Below, piece after piece: positions 11,644-23,865 of a DNA stretch of 64,000 nt (position 1 is its first letter; every line of letters starts with the position of its first letter). The stretch is taken from the NCBI GenBank assembly GCA_001695595.3, contig MBPM02000014.1:372001-436000 (forward strand), written 5' to 3'. The notes under the pieces are model-generated. The model worked only from the letters and a program-made list of their open reading frames with translations, was not told the origin of the DNA and ran no database searches. The stretch is from Plasmopara viticola. Lineage: Eukaryota; Oomycota; Peronosporomycetes; Peronosporales; Peronosporaceae. The translations under genes and the position numbers were made by a program.

Positions 11644-13377
11644 TTACAGCTCGATCCCCGTCACAGAGGGAATATTGCCGCCGTCGTATTGTACTGAAAG
11701 AAAAGAGCTGTCGTCGACGCTGTCCATCTCGGAATCGTCTCCGTATCCCTTGCGGTCCATCATGGCCACAAACTCTTCAAAGCTAATGACGCCGTCGCCA
11801 TTTGCATCGACATCGTCAATGATTTCCTGCGCCTGTTCTTCGCTGCCCATGAACTGTACAAGATCAGCCTTGGTGATTTGGCCCGTGTTTGTCGTATCGA
11901 AATAATTAAATGCATTGATTAAGTGTTCCTTTTGATTGGCCAAATTGCGCTTCATGGTCGCCGCGAGAAACTCTGGATAATCCACAAGTCCGTCTCCATC
12001 GATATCAATGCCCTTGACTAAGTCCAACACTTCCTCTTCAATCATACCAAGACCCGTATCACGCAGAGCTTCAGCGAGCTCAGACACGGTGATGACCCCA
12101 TTTCCATCCGTGTCAATCGCCATAAATTGGTTCTTTAGCTCAGCAATTTCTCCTTCCGTAGCCAAGTCGGCAATGACACCAAGCGCCGCTTTCTTTAGCT
12201 TGTTATTGCCCGTAAAGCGCTTTAGACTTGGGAAAATGTTCGGGTTTAGTGTTAAACTCGATCTCGGAGCAGCACCTGAAATCCACGGATGAAGCAAGAC
12301 TTCGTCTGCAGTCAAACGCTTCGACGCATCCACCAACAAAAGATGGCTAATCAAGTCCTTCGCTTCATGACTCACGTTCGTCCATTCCGGTGAGTCAAAG
12401 TCGTACCTTCCAGAACGTACGGAAGCAAAGATCTCTGGGTCCGTATCGCCGTAAAAGGGCGGATAGCCACACAGCAAAATGTACATGATGACTCCAATAC
12501 TCCACAAGTCGCACGACTTGTCATAGTGGCGACCCAGCACTTCGGGAGCAATGTAATACGGCGTCCCAACCCGCGTCGTCATGACCCCGGCACTCAGGCC
12601 GTCATCCATACGAGAGAGCCCAAAGTCAATGACCTTTAGTTCAGCGTCTTCAGCTTTCGTTGCGAACAAGAAATTCTCGGGTTTGAGATCACGATGGCAA
12701 ATATCCCGGTCGTGGCAATGCTTGACAGCGTCCGAGATCTTACGGATCAGCACTGCGGCATCGGCTTCGCTGTAGTGACCTCGTGCAATGATACGATCAA
12801 ATAGTTCGCCACCCGTACACAATTCCGTAACCAAGTGGAGGTGGCGACTGCTTTCGCACACGTCGTAGAGTTTTATAATATTAGGATGGTCCAACGTCTT
12901 GAGAATACTAATCTCACGGCGCATCGTCTCGGGTCGATTTACTTTGGCCTTTGGAATGGTCTTAATGGCCACCTTCTCGCCCGAGACCTTGCTCACGCCC
13001 ACGCGCACGGTGCCGTAATGGCCGTGGCCCAGCTCCTTCTTCTCAATGTCATAAAACTCGTTAATGTCACGCAACTCGCCTGTAATCTACAAAGAACCAC
13101 AAACCGCAAACCAAAAAGCGTTAGCGCATTACTCAAAATGACCTTCACTCGATCGTACCAACTCTTTGAACGCCTTGCGCTCGCGTGCTTGCGGCTTCCG
13201 TTGCACGGAAGAGGGCGCTGCGGGCGGCAAGGGGGCGGGTGCTGGAACCGCAATCGAAAGTTCCGAGTCTCGTGTAGCTTTCTGCTGCTGGGTACGCCGG
13301 TGCGTCGCGTTGGTGCGCTTGCCATGAGGCCGCACATGGGTCGTACCGTTAGTGTTACTGCTGTGGCTGTTGCCCAT
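11644..13377 (-). CDS. Calcium-dependent protein kinase (CDPK), N-myristoylation signal
   Basis: Ser/Thr kinase fused to four EF-hands, about 556 aa. Exon 1 (13377-13143) encodes MGNSHSS, a textbook N-myristoylation start, followed by a basic, proline-rich linker. Exon 2 (13079-11644) holds the kinase: glycine loop GHGHYGTV, VAIK lysine, HRDLKPEN, DFG and APE. After the junction helix come EF-hands DTDGNGVITVSE, DIDGDGLVDYPE, a weaker DTTNTGQITKAD, and DANGDGVISFEE. The kinase frame has no ATG of its own (it starts upstream of a TTG), so splicing is required. The only canonical in-phase solution is the 63-bp intron 13142-13080 with a CTAAC branch site. A splice keeping HFE joined to ITGE would read smoothly but would need non-GT-AG ends. 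Expected to act at membranes in calcium signalling. Confidence 0.92.
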
Positions 13378-13398
13378 CCGAAGACTGGGTGCAAGGAT

Positions 13399-13414
13399 AA
13401 AAATCTGGAACTGA
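13399..13414 (-). promoter_or_regulatory. Inr+FPR-like core promoter of the CDPK gene
   Basis: The minus strand reads TCAGTTCCAGATTTTT, ending 21 bp before the ATG at 13377. It has the same pattern as the elements in front of the EEP, DIS3-like and CIAO3 genes. Confidence 0.45.
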
Positions 13415-15949
13415 AATTTAATCGTGCTTACGAAAAAACCTATGCTGCCGTAATATATTTGGCAGCGTAATAGTTCCTTTTAAAATTGATATCATTTCAC
13501 CCATGATGATTTGCACTGAAGCTGTAACTATATTACAGACTGAATTTTCAGGCACGACGTGAAAGATCGCCAGAATTTGGTCATTGGATACATTTTGACT
13601 CTGCGGTCAAGCTAATGGCGAGAGGTAACGCTGTCATTTGACAACTTGCTGGAATGATCTTACTTAATTACGAGTTAATTACCAGCCTCAAAAATTGTAA
13701 TTCTGTGAGCACTGGTTCCTTAGCGGGCTCTACGGACCTCAAGGTGGGCTTTACGCGTAGCTATAGCACCTCCAATCCTAGCAGAGAAAAGAGTGGTTGC
13801 GCTGAAGAAGCTGATCCAATAATCTGAACCATTTACGACTTCAGAGTGACCTTCTGAAAGTTAAATTTCAAGTTATCCGAGAAAAAAAGCCCCTCACCTT
13901 TTAATGATTGCAAAGCTGACCCTAAAGACGGCTTCATGCGAAATAAAATTTTACGTGTGAGCAACACTCATTCCTTATATCAGGAGGAGTAGTAGAAGGA
14001 TAATATTTTAGCATTGTGCGGTGCACTTCTTGCTCTCCGCTATAATAGCGCTCGTGACCGACGTCTGGCGAATGCAATTTAGGAGCTGACGAACCATTAT
14101 ACCGATGACCTCAATAATCTTCGTCCAGACACGCACTGGGGGCTGCAGCTTTAAGATTACCTGGTTTATCGACTGATTCTAAAGCGCGTAATTGCATTAC
14201 TTCACCAGCAAGTCTCTTCACTCGCGCCGCTCAAGTCAAGCACCGTGGTACCAAGTGTCTCAAATCGAATAAAACTTTTGTGATGAGTCGGCCTCATGTA
14301 AGAGCACCTGAAGTTGAATTAGTGCCAACGCTCTCGCGCGCACCTGTCCAGGGTCCTAATGAGGCTTGAGTAAGCCCACATAGAGCACTGGGTTTGCTCG
14401 CATTGTATGGAAATGTCAAGCGTGTATGTAAAGCCTATCTTAATCATGAGCTCTAAGGGTCTAGTGAATCCAGATAGTGCAGCAATTGTACATCACAAAA
14501 TTTTATCATAATTTGCCGTAATTCTTCTTTTCGGTTGGTATATACTCAAACTCGACATGTAGAAGCATACTGCTTAAACGCCTTGGCGTACTCAATCATT
14601 GCGTTATACGCTTTCGATGGCGCGATTCGCTCCCTCTATCTGATTCTTTGCGAATAATTTGATGTGGAGCTCCCTAGCCTACTATCAAGCACCTTGTAGC
14701 GTTCTCTCAAAAAAAAGCTCGCAAGGTTTTTTTGGTAAAACTGATACTGGGAGCTTGTGTTGTCGAAGGATACGATAAAAAGCCAGCGCTGCTCCCTTAA
14801 CACCATCGACTGTGTTCGGCGCAGTAGTCAAATGAGCCCTTTTGCCCAACCAGTCAGCAAAGGCCCCGTTACCAGTCCTCCGCTGAGCCCATAGGCAAGA
14901 TGAGTACAAACTCTATGCTAAAGGGCGGCTACTAGCGCACTAGGACCATAACACTTGCCTTAAATTAACCGCATTTGACAAAATCGGTGCACTTTGCACG
15001 TGCACACATGAGTGACTACCCACTTGTGCATCCTGAGCCGTTAACGGTGGGTACCTACCAAGAATATATATTCGCAAATGAGCATTTGCACCACATTTAA
15101 ACACACACACCAACCGACCCATCAATCTGTCCACAGCCACAGAAAATCGAAGTAGAACCTGCCCAACCAGAATTAAGAGAACTATAACATCCTAACAGAC
15201 AAAGTAGTACACCTATCACTCGGAAGCTCCTACAAAATGATAAGTTCCTCACAGAGTGTCAACAGGACGTCGCAAAATTCGGGGTAAACATATGTCTTGA
15301 TAATTAAGCGCCTATGGCCGCGAGTTTCTGGATGGGGTTTACCCAGAGAAACGTCCAACCGCGCATGACAATTCAAACGAAATCCAACGCTGTGTTTTTT
15401 TTAATTCATGATTTTTAAATATTAACAAGTATATAGTCATACACCATTCACCATACATAAATACATGTCAGTAATGTTAAAGTTTAAAAAAAATGGCTGT
15501 CTCTTGAGGAAGTCTATGAGCAAGATGCGACATACTATCGATGGTTATACAATTAACAATCCGAAGAATCGGATACCAAACCTTTTTTAATAGGAAAGTT
15601 CCAAGATCGATAGTATATTTTGCGGTAAGGCAAGTGTAAAGTTTATTGTCAAGTGGATATCTGATAATGAAAAGCAATACTTCATTCGGTCAAGTTGAAG
15701 TGGAAACGTAAAATCTAAATTTTTAAGAGTTTAATACTGGAGAGTAACCTTCCCTCTATATTTACTTTTTATGTCTTGTTTAAAGGTATTGAAACATTAA
15801 TTTACAACTAAAGTAAGAAATATGATTGGGGTACTCATTTACAAACTTATGCCGTTTATGTATAGTCAACATCAAATGAACTGAAATACTGCTGGCAATG
15901 TCATAAGAATGCGTTCAATCAATGGTAAAAAGAAAATCACTCAGAGGTG
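13415..15949. other. Gene-poor stretch with decayed repeat
   Basis: No gene is supported. It contains one copy of a decayed repeat (13966-14420) also found at 48 kb. The remainder is AT-rich with short ORFs only. Confidence 0.5.
13966..14420 (+). repeat. Decayed dispersed repeat, copy A (partner at 48.3 kb)
   Basis: It aligns by eye over about 450 bp with 48271-48725 through recurring blocks: CACTCAT, ACTATAA/CATTATA before GACCTC, ATTCTTCG/AATCTTCG, GCGCGTA, and GTCGRCCTC. Both copies once encoded protein: a proline-rich tail (SRPHVRAPEVE here, GRPPVHVSA there) follows a common 'DDL..LR...HW' segment. Many stops. The family was not recognised; a retroelement gag is a guess. Confidence 0.5.
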
Positions 15950-16034
15950 GTAATCTATCCATATTTTAAACGACACGGTATCGATATATTGCAATTATCT
16001 CTCATCGGAGATTGCAATGTGGAGGATAGATTAC
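15950..16034. repeat. Nested inverted repeat at the 5' side of the MULE remnant
   Basis: GTAATCTATCC (15950-15960) pairs perfectly with GGATAGATTAC (16024-16034). Inside, two copies of the self-palindrome ATTGCAAT flank a short loop. Its position just upstream of the MULE transposase remnant suggests it belongs to that element, but no matching terminal repeat was found on the other side. Confidence 0.6.
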
Positions 16035-16279
16035 AACTTTGGATAAATAAGCTGCGCCCTATAGACAAACACTATGCATTTGATCTAGCAATTACGGTAA
16101 GCGCTTGTAATAAGGAGTATTGAAATCATAATAAAGAAAAGGAAGAATGGAAAATATACCTCATAGAAAAAGTTCATGCAAAAAATACTTCTCTAAACAA
16201 AAAAATGATGAAAAACCAAAAAAATATACCTAGCAATAAATATTTTTTGCAACAATGGCAAGAATATACATGTAAAGAT

Positions 16280-17290
16280 GAATGAAATTAAAAATTGAAA
16301 TTGTCAAATAAGAATTTTATCGCGTACAATCCGCGGGCAGCAATTGTTTATATGCAAGGACTTCATGCGTTTGTTCCATATGCATTACGCGGCATGGCAG
16401 CACTTGATGGCACTTCTCTCGGGAACAAAGTCGGAAGTGTGCTGTTGATGGCGTGTTTCAAAAAGGAAAACAACGAGATTTAGATTGTTCCAGTCGCACG
16501 CGTCAGCAGTGAGACTAAAGGCAGTCGGGCGTGGTTTATCAAGTTACTGTTCCAGCATTTACCTGTACTTCCAGCCTTCGGAATATCCGATCGTAATAAG
16601 GGATTAGTGCCAGCAATGAAAGAAAATGGCAAAGTGATAACACATTACTTTTGCTTACGTCATTTTGTGAAAAATCTCAATTTAAAGTTCAAAAACAAGA
16701 CTTTGAAGGAACATGCATAAGGCTTAGCACGAATTGAACGCTGTGTCGGTACGAAGTGGCTCAGATTTGCTGGACAGACCAAACAATGGGGTACAATTAC
16801 GTCTTATTCTACCAGTTGCATCGCTTCAATGTTAAAAATGTACAAGGAAATAATTTAAGTATGTCCAAGGTCAACTACATTGTTTGTTGTGTTGGTTCGA
16901 ATTCGAGCAAACAAACCAATGGAGTATTCTGTTGAGGTTAACAGTACCAGTGGTACCTGCACATGCGGTTCTGAATGCTCCATATCGACACCTCATAGCA
17001 GCACTTAAGTTATAAATCAGCTGCATTGTTATTTGGGTATATGTGGTCTATCTACTTGCCTACGATGAAGCACTCGAAGTGAAGCCATTTGCGACAAAAA
17101 GTGAACTGGTAAAGAGTGAGCATCTTCCACCGAGTCCAACAAATAAAAAGGCCGACCCAAAAAGAAGCGAACGGAATCACAGCATGCTACACTAGAAGTT
17201 GACGCGCCAAAAAGTGTTCATCGATGCGTTTGCTGTGGTCAAGTGGGACTCAACAAGCGTCGACGCACCAGTAATGCGTAGCATAAAAGT
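16280..17290 (+). pseudogene. Mutator-like (MULE) transposase pseudogene
   Basis: A single frame, opening at ATG 16295, follows the MULE transposase core with a few in-frame stops (TAG near 16481, TAA near 16718). Recognisable parts are DGTSLGNKVGSVLLMA (first catalytic Asp region), FGISDRNKGLVPAM (the 'SDRHKGL' second Asp block), and HYFCLRHFVKNL. A SWIM-like CTCGSECS follows, and in another frame CCGQVGLNKR, a zinc-knuckle relic. The N-terminal DNA-binding part is not readable. The lesions make it non-functional. Confidence 0.8.
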
Positions 17291-17648
17291 ATATTTTTTA
17301 GTGAGTTTTTTCTTTTATTTTTCAATAGCTTTTTTACTTCATTTTAGTGGAGAAGTTGTGATTCAAGGTAGAAATTTTACATAAAAATATATTTTTCTAT
17401 CTGAGATAAGGTATATTTCTTCCTTTCTCCCTAAGAAAAACGATTGAATTACGAAAGAGAATACCGTATAAAGCTAGACAAGGAAACTGTGAAGGACTCT
17501 AACAAGAAATACAGAACATCAAATAAGGATATTCATACGAACGTTTCAAATGCGGTTGTGGTAATACATACGTTCGTAAGCACAGGTCAAGACACTTCAA
17601 GAGTAAGCAACATCAAGATTGGATGCATAAGATTAAATAATTGTCCAT

Positions 17649-17995
17649 CATTACAAAATGCTTCGGAAAAGGTTGAGGTGACGCCCTCCTTCCAAGCGCG
17701 GGGGCTAAATGCTCGCGCGCTTCGGGTAGGTGCTCTCGGGCATCTGCAGGTCTCTAACGAGTCTCACCCTCGACGCGACGGTCCTCAGCACCAGGGCGTC
17801 ACCTGGGCTCTTACCAAGTCAGAGATAAACAAAATAATGGAAGACCCTCACGACCTCGGTGCTGGCTGCACTACCCGCCGAACGAGACCCGACGTATGCG
17901 GACACCATTCTATGCCGTGGACTAGCCAGACTGAGCCTAGCATGTGCATAATTTGGCAACGCGATAACGTAATACAATACAATACATTACAAAAT
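17649..17995 (+). mobile_element. Short LINE-derived element, copy 1, with target-site duplication
   Basis: The element is 17660-17984 (325 bp), flanked by a perfect 11-bp duplication CATTACAAAAT (17649-17659 and 17985-17995). It has three parts. The first is a 5' module of about 130 bp, starting TTCGGAAAAGGTTG. A small internal block contains GGGCTCTTACCAAGTC. The third is a 3' module of about 130 bp, ending GCGATAACG and a pentanucleotide tail (AATAC)n. Both modules match the ends of the longer copy at 39959-41116. No intact protein is encoded. Confidence 0.9.
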
Positions 17996-18047
17996 TAAAT
18001 AAGAATTAGCTACTTTTTTTAATCCAAAATTTGGAGCTGGAACCTGT

Positions 18048-18116
18048 CACCTGTGTGTCGATGATCTGTTATTAGAGCGATGGTCTTGGTCTACAGGTTA
18101 TCAGATCATACAGGTG
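18048..18116. repeat. Imperfect inverted repeat
   Basis: CACCTGT plus ATGATCTG (18048-18068, with a 6-nt interruption) pairs with CAGATCATACAGGTG (18102-18116) around a loop of about 33 nt. It lies just 5' of the gypsy remnant. It may be part of that element or an independent fold. Confidence 0.55.
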
Positions 18117-18239
18117 ATTAGAACCGACGAGTTTAAAAATATCAATAATTTTTCCAACAAGTAGCCTAGGAGACAGATATCTACAATCACGGTATAATCG
18201 GTTTAGACAAGCTATCAGAGATAAGCTATTCCTCGATAA

Positions 18240-20560
18240 GGTGTCTCAATATAAGAAAGTATTGCCATGCAACATCCGCTGCTTTTACTGCATTAATCAA
18301 GGACACATGAAATGTGCCTCTCCAAAGGAGGTTGACAAAGTAAACTTTCGCTCTACTTAGGGTCTTCAAGGGTCGCTAGGAAGAAGGCGCACCCTCAGAA
18401 CAAGAAAGTATTAGCTACCAAAAGGGATGCGTACCCTATTAGGGAAGAACTTAAACCCAATGCTGGATGTGTGGGCGAATACAACCATGAAAGCTTATCG
18501 CCCAAGAGCTAGACAGCACTTGTAGAGAGAGCCCGCAGCGATGGACTGTTGTGTGTACGTGCACATGCACGATGGTATGAATACTCATTTTAAGTCTTCG
18601 AAGACTTAGGCGCGTCAAGAATTTTTTTACACCAGCAAACGATTTTGGCCGGCCAATATAAGCTGACTAGCACTCTCAAAGACGTTAACGAAATCAAGTC
18701 ATCTTCGGTTCGACTACCTAATTAGACAATTCCAGGCACCCTTCGGATCAAAGTTGACCTAATGTATTTGATTGCTTAAACAGCACAAATTTATGAATTC
18801 TCTGCATCGACCAACTCAACTTCACCATGTGGATCGATTCGCGTTGCAAGACCAAATGCGTCAGCTATCCAATCATGCTTTGACAAGTCATTTTTTTACG
18901 TATGGTTCGTTTGAAAGCAAGTGCAGGCCCGAGAGGCTGTAAAGGCACTGATATCACCGCAAATCTGGACGTGACGACGCTCATTCAATCTCCTTATTCG
19001 ATTTCAAAATTTGCTCAAAGCAATACCCCGTAAAGATGCAAAAAAATGTGCGCTTTCTATAACATACAAAATTTCAGAAATAAATAATATAGCGTTAGGT
19101 GTCAAGAATTCGCGAGGGGTAAAAGAGAGGGGAATAAATGGCTGTACAATTGGTCACTGTCTCACGACAGGTGCTCGCATGGGCGTCAACATACTAATTC
19201 TTTAAAGCTTATAGCCACTGAGTTTCGGCTGAAATGAAAGCAGAAAGCATTTCAAAGATGATGTTTTGAAATTTTTGGGTACATTTATTTTAGAATATAT
19301 ATAGATGTGGTGCCAGAGGACTTACCATCAAAATTTTCACCACATAACACGATCGTATTGTATCATATGGCAATGAAAGCTGCCATGAGTGCAGCCTAAA
19401 ATCATTGATGTATTTTTTTGCCGAAAAGCAACAACTTTTATATAGCGGGCGACAAAATCTATGCACTAGTCATCAATCTTTTAAGCCTAACAGTCAGTAA
19501 GAGTGATGACTACTTGATGGTTATTTTACTCTGGGTAGTGCAACGGTATATAAAGTGCACTGAAATTGATGAGTGGCTACTATCTAATCCAAATGAGGGT
19601 GTCAAGACAACCCCTGCAGCACCGAGTAACCTTTAACCGCGGCAAGATGTGCTATGAGGACAACAAATATCTTAGGAGACATTCAACTATCTGGCCACAT
19701 CATTGCTCAAAGCATTACGGTCGTTTTGCTTGAACATATTTTGACAACATACTTGTTCAGAGCCGCTCTGATGGAAATCTTACGGCTATGAGGATATAAC
19801 AAACTTTTGATATGATAAGAGCACAAAAGCTCATGTCAATTGTGGCTTTGGGGGGGACACGGTGTTTTAAAATAAGTCCCCGACTGCGTTATAAGCATCC
19901 ATGTGGCTCGGCCTGACCTTTGAAAGTAATATATACATCGGCTTGGTCTACACTATACACTCAAAGAGTCTGAGGAAGTGATTAGGTCTAGCCTACTACT
20001 TGCACATAGTTTATCTGAGTTGCGTAGCCTTTGACAGATTTATGAAAAAATTTAAATGGTGCTGTTAAGAGAACAAGTATTCGAAAGATCTCGTAGGCAT
20101 CTGAATAAACATTAAGTAAGCTCCGGTCGTGGTTTTGCCGAACGAGACAAAGTCGTATAGCGTCGTTTGCGATGCATCCGACTACGGCATCGGCTTTGTG
20201 CTATAGAAAAGGACGTAAGAGAATCATTTGTGCAAGTCCGATCTGTATTTGAGGGTCGCCTATATGAAATACCTTGTTTATGCTCATGGGAGACTTGCCA
20301 TAAAGTACGTCCGTATAAAGTTTATAGTGGACCCTCTGAGCTCTAAGCTCTTTATAATTCATTATACCACGCACATCTGATGGTGACAATAAGATCCCCA
20401 CTTGTGCTAAAGAAAATCAAGATGCTTATCATTCTTTGCTGGACGTAAATATTGCTTTAAATACAAGTTTTACCAAACAAATGTTTTGCCGACGCTTGCA
20501 CACCAAATTATGAGCTGGCTCACATCAGCAAACTTAGGGATTCTTTTGAAGCAGGGGGTT
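18240..20560 (+). mobile_element. Degenerate Ty3/gypsy retrotransposon (gag-pol remnant)
   Basis: Gag-pol order is preserved but riddled with stops and frameshifts. A CCHC-type zinc knuckle relic (CFYCINQGHMKCAS, last Cys lost) lies near 18275-18320. The reverse-transcriptase palm, FDNILVQSRS (from YxDDILVHSR), is near 19740, followed by a MRAQKL-type helix. An AWSTLYTQ relic of the thumb region lies near 19940. The RNase H start, SVVCDASDYGIGFVL, is near 20160-20205, with LAIKYVRIKFIVDPL near 20290. NYELAHISKLRDSF, the usual end of RNase H in oomycete elements, is near 20510. LTRs and integrase were not identified. Confidence 0.8.
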
Positions 20561-23500
20561 GCTAGACAATAAAATGGATGTCAATCAATATTAATTTAGT
20601 GTGATCCTATATCGCAAACAAACATGTAAGAGTAGAGTGGCTGGCCACACAATAGCAATCGGTGTCGTATCGCTGTAGCTTAACTATGTGATGGATTTGA
20701 TAGCCCAATTTATTGCCGCGAAGGACTTAAATACGAGAGAAAATATATTTTTCGGGGTTATGATGCTCAGACATCGGTAATTAAGACTAAAATTAGTCGC
20801 TTTAATCAATCTCCACAACATATCGATGACCTCACATAAAAAGGGGATGTCCGAGTAAGTGAAATTGCCACAGGGCACACCCCCGGGACAAATGCTTGCC
20901 CTTTTACAAATCTTACCCATATCGGTAGACTGCTGGCATTCCATAAGCCGCAACTGTGTCTTTGGCCTACCACAGGATAATTATATACAAATATAGTGAT
21001 GTTCGTGTGTCGTTTGAGCAAGTTGGTGTATTTGACACCTGTTTCATGTAGCATATCATACAAAAACAGCAATAGTTAATCTAAATACACGACGTAAATA
21101 TCATGGCATTCAGGAGGCGGTAGTCTCGGATAAGTAAGAAACTGCAATTCGCCGGTGGATCATTTCTTGTAAGTCCGATTGATGATGTCTACAGCAGACC
21201 GTTCGAATAGGTCGTCAGATAGAAAGAGCCACACCGCGGGTATAAGCTCTGAGGCGCCACATTCGATAATCGTTATGCTTTGAGGCTTAGATTCATACTC
21301 AACAATGCACTTAACGCTTGTGCTGGCTTAAAAGTTTTTGGTAAAAAAAAACAAGACGCGCTACGCTAACTTTGAAGGCATGAATACAAGTTTTTGGAAT
21401 ACGAAAATCCTTTTCGCCGTACACTTCTGATTTAAGCCAATTGATAGACGCAGTTATCTGATTTTGCATAGGAACAAATTTGCAGGATAGGAAGTGCGAT
21501 TGCATCCGCTAAAGATAAAATGAAGGCGCAAACAGATGATCATGAAAGAAAAAAGGCACTTTCAATCTCAACACGTAAACGTATCGTTGGAAACTCTGCA
21601 AGAATACGTGAACTCGGTATCGACAAAGAAAAGAAAACCCGTTTTATCAAGGATTTTACGGTTTCAAGAAGTCACTGGTCGGCGTACGCTAAGGCAATGT
21701 CAAAGCACTTCCATTATACGTAAAACTCTCAAGGCGTACTTCAATCCAAAGCAATTTGAGTCTCATGTGACTCCATAGTGTCAATGTCACTGAGCTAAAT
21801 CTTGCTAATAAGGCGAGTAAGAATGACCATGCGTCGGCTAGATGTACTAGCAGCCACCACCTTGCTGATCATAATTCTGAACATCGACGTACCCGATAGG
21901 CTGTGCACTTTAAGCGGCCGACCCAAGCTAGAGCTAACTACAAAACGAACAACATTCCAACGCAATATGGAGATTTCACGCTGAGGTACGCAGTATTTCA
22001 CTCGACCTCAAGAACATATATACAATGGTCAAAGACGCCAAGAGTCTTAAAGGCCCGGAATCGTCCAGAAGAAGCTGGGGTCCGATCGCCACGCCTGTCC
22101 CAATAGTAACTATCAGCGTGCACGTTCTATCGCGCAGAAGCTGCTATTCCTCATGAAGAGGGTACAAGACCTAGAAAAAGCGGCTCTATTCAAATCTCCT
22201 TAAACATCAGTATGAGTGGCACTTCCATGTGGAGTGCGTAGCGAAGTGAAGCGCTTTTATAACCATCAGATCCTTCTGGTGAAGTTATACGTTTTTTTTC
22301 AAGCTCACAGAGCTCGTGAAACTGTTTAAAAGGCTTTAAACCGACTACCTAAATGTCGTTGCGATGTGAGATTAAAAGAAATATCATGCGCTTCGTATGG
22401 AAACCTTATTTTAAGGACAGAAAACACGTAAAAACGTTTGTTCCCCTGTTGGTCCGCATATGCCAATGCTTCGGATAGCAAAGCGGACAAGAGGTTTTTT
22501 AGCGAGTACTTGCCTGACTCTTAACCCGCTAAAGTAGGCGCTCAAAATCAGTCACAAACATATTATAAGAAAAATGAGCTTGAATCTGGCCGTTCAATGA
22601 TTGATAATGGAAGTGAATTTTGCTTGCCCTCGGAAAATCGCGTTTCTAGCAACTGGATTGCGTTTCGCCGTAGTCGCGACATTTCGGAGGTAAGATGTCT
22701 TTAATTAACAAGTAAGAAAGTCGCTCTCGAAGCTCATGAGCGCAATAATCTTTGTTTGAGATAATTGGATTAGGATGTAAGATCAATAGTTCTATCCAAT
22801 TCTAGAACAGGTTCTCTGATTAAACTGTGGTGGTGACGGTACCCAAGGGTATCTCTATCCCGCCCATGTCTTCACGCTAAAACGATTCCGAGTAAATAAA
22901 GTATAGAATTTGGTGCGGCTCTACAGACACGAACTTGGAATCCGTAAGGTTGCGCTGGAGCAATGACTCCTTTTGGAGCAATTGATTGTTATGAAAGTCA
23001 CACTAGGAGTAGCCTTCAAGAGCTCTTGCGGCAGATGTGCGGCACCATGGTCTGCACCAACCGGTAGTACACATCTTGAAAACTTTCTTTGCCTTGTCAG
23101 ACCCGACGTTGAGAGAGTGAAGAGACCTCTCACGATACGGCGACATTTATCGGTCTCTGACGGTGAGCGAAAACATTGCGTTGGTGGCTTCAGCCATTGA
23201 GTGCCCTCCCCCCTAGATTTGGTTATCACGTATAAATGGGCGTCTCAGGTCGAGTCAATATCTCTAAAAAATATGCTTTTTCTTTCATTTTGAATAGGAC
23301 TATTTGCATGACCGGTGAGTCTGATGTAAATTTGCAACCTTTGAGTCGTACCTTTGAGCGATGCGATTTCTTTCACAGCATTATGATTATTCTTAGGCTT
23401 CTAGCGAGCAATGGATGGGTCAGTGGCTTTCATATTTATCGCTTGAGAGCAGTGGTGTCTTTGGACCACCGGGCGAGGAGGAACGGTCTCTGCTGGTGAA

Positions 23501-23865
23501 GTTGGAGGCTCTTCGAAAGCCTTCTTTCCCTAAACAGCTCTCTGGTACGAAAATTTTTAAAGGCTCACTGCCTTTGTGACAGCTGCAGCCTGGGTTGTAG
23601 CTGCATCCTAGGCACAGAGGACCAGTGGAGTTTGTTTTAACCACAGCAACTTACTTCGGCTTGCAAGGTTGCTGTACATGGCGACTTCTGTTTAATTATG
23701 TTGTTGCGTATATTACCAAACTAAAGTGCAAATTTTGTGCTTTTACGCATGCACAAATTATGAATCATATCGTAACGTAAGAATTTGCAGCTGGTGAACA
23801 TTGTTGTGTGAAAGAAAGAGATTATCGATCTAGCAAAGATATTTGGAGCGCATTTTTTATTCATT
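20561..23865. other. Gene-poor stretch, unrecognised remnants
   Basis: No supportable gene. Minus-strand frames at 20.68-21.07 kb and plus-strand frames at 21.52-21.72 and 22.0-22.7 kb look like eroded coding DNA, but match no family I can name. Integrase of the upstream gypsy element would be expected here and was not found. Confidence 0.4.

Noticed and set aside
17660..17998. Protein-coding gene from the 184-codon ORF at 17444-17998
   Set aside because: The ORF is a chance fusion of flanking DNA with LINE-derived element copy 1; its C-terminal half recurs in the other copies as non-conserved frames.
22921..23229. Possible secreted effector-like ORF
   Set aside because: No signal peptide, RXLR-EER or LFLAK motif in any frame here.
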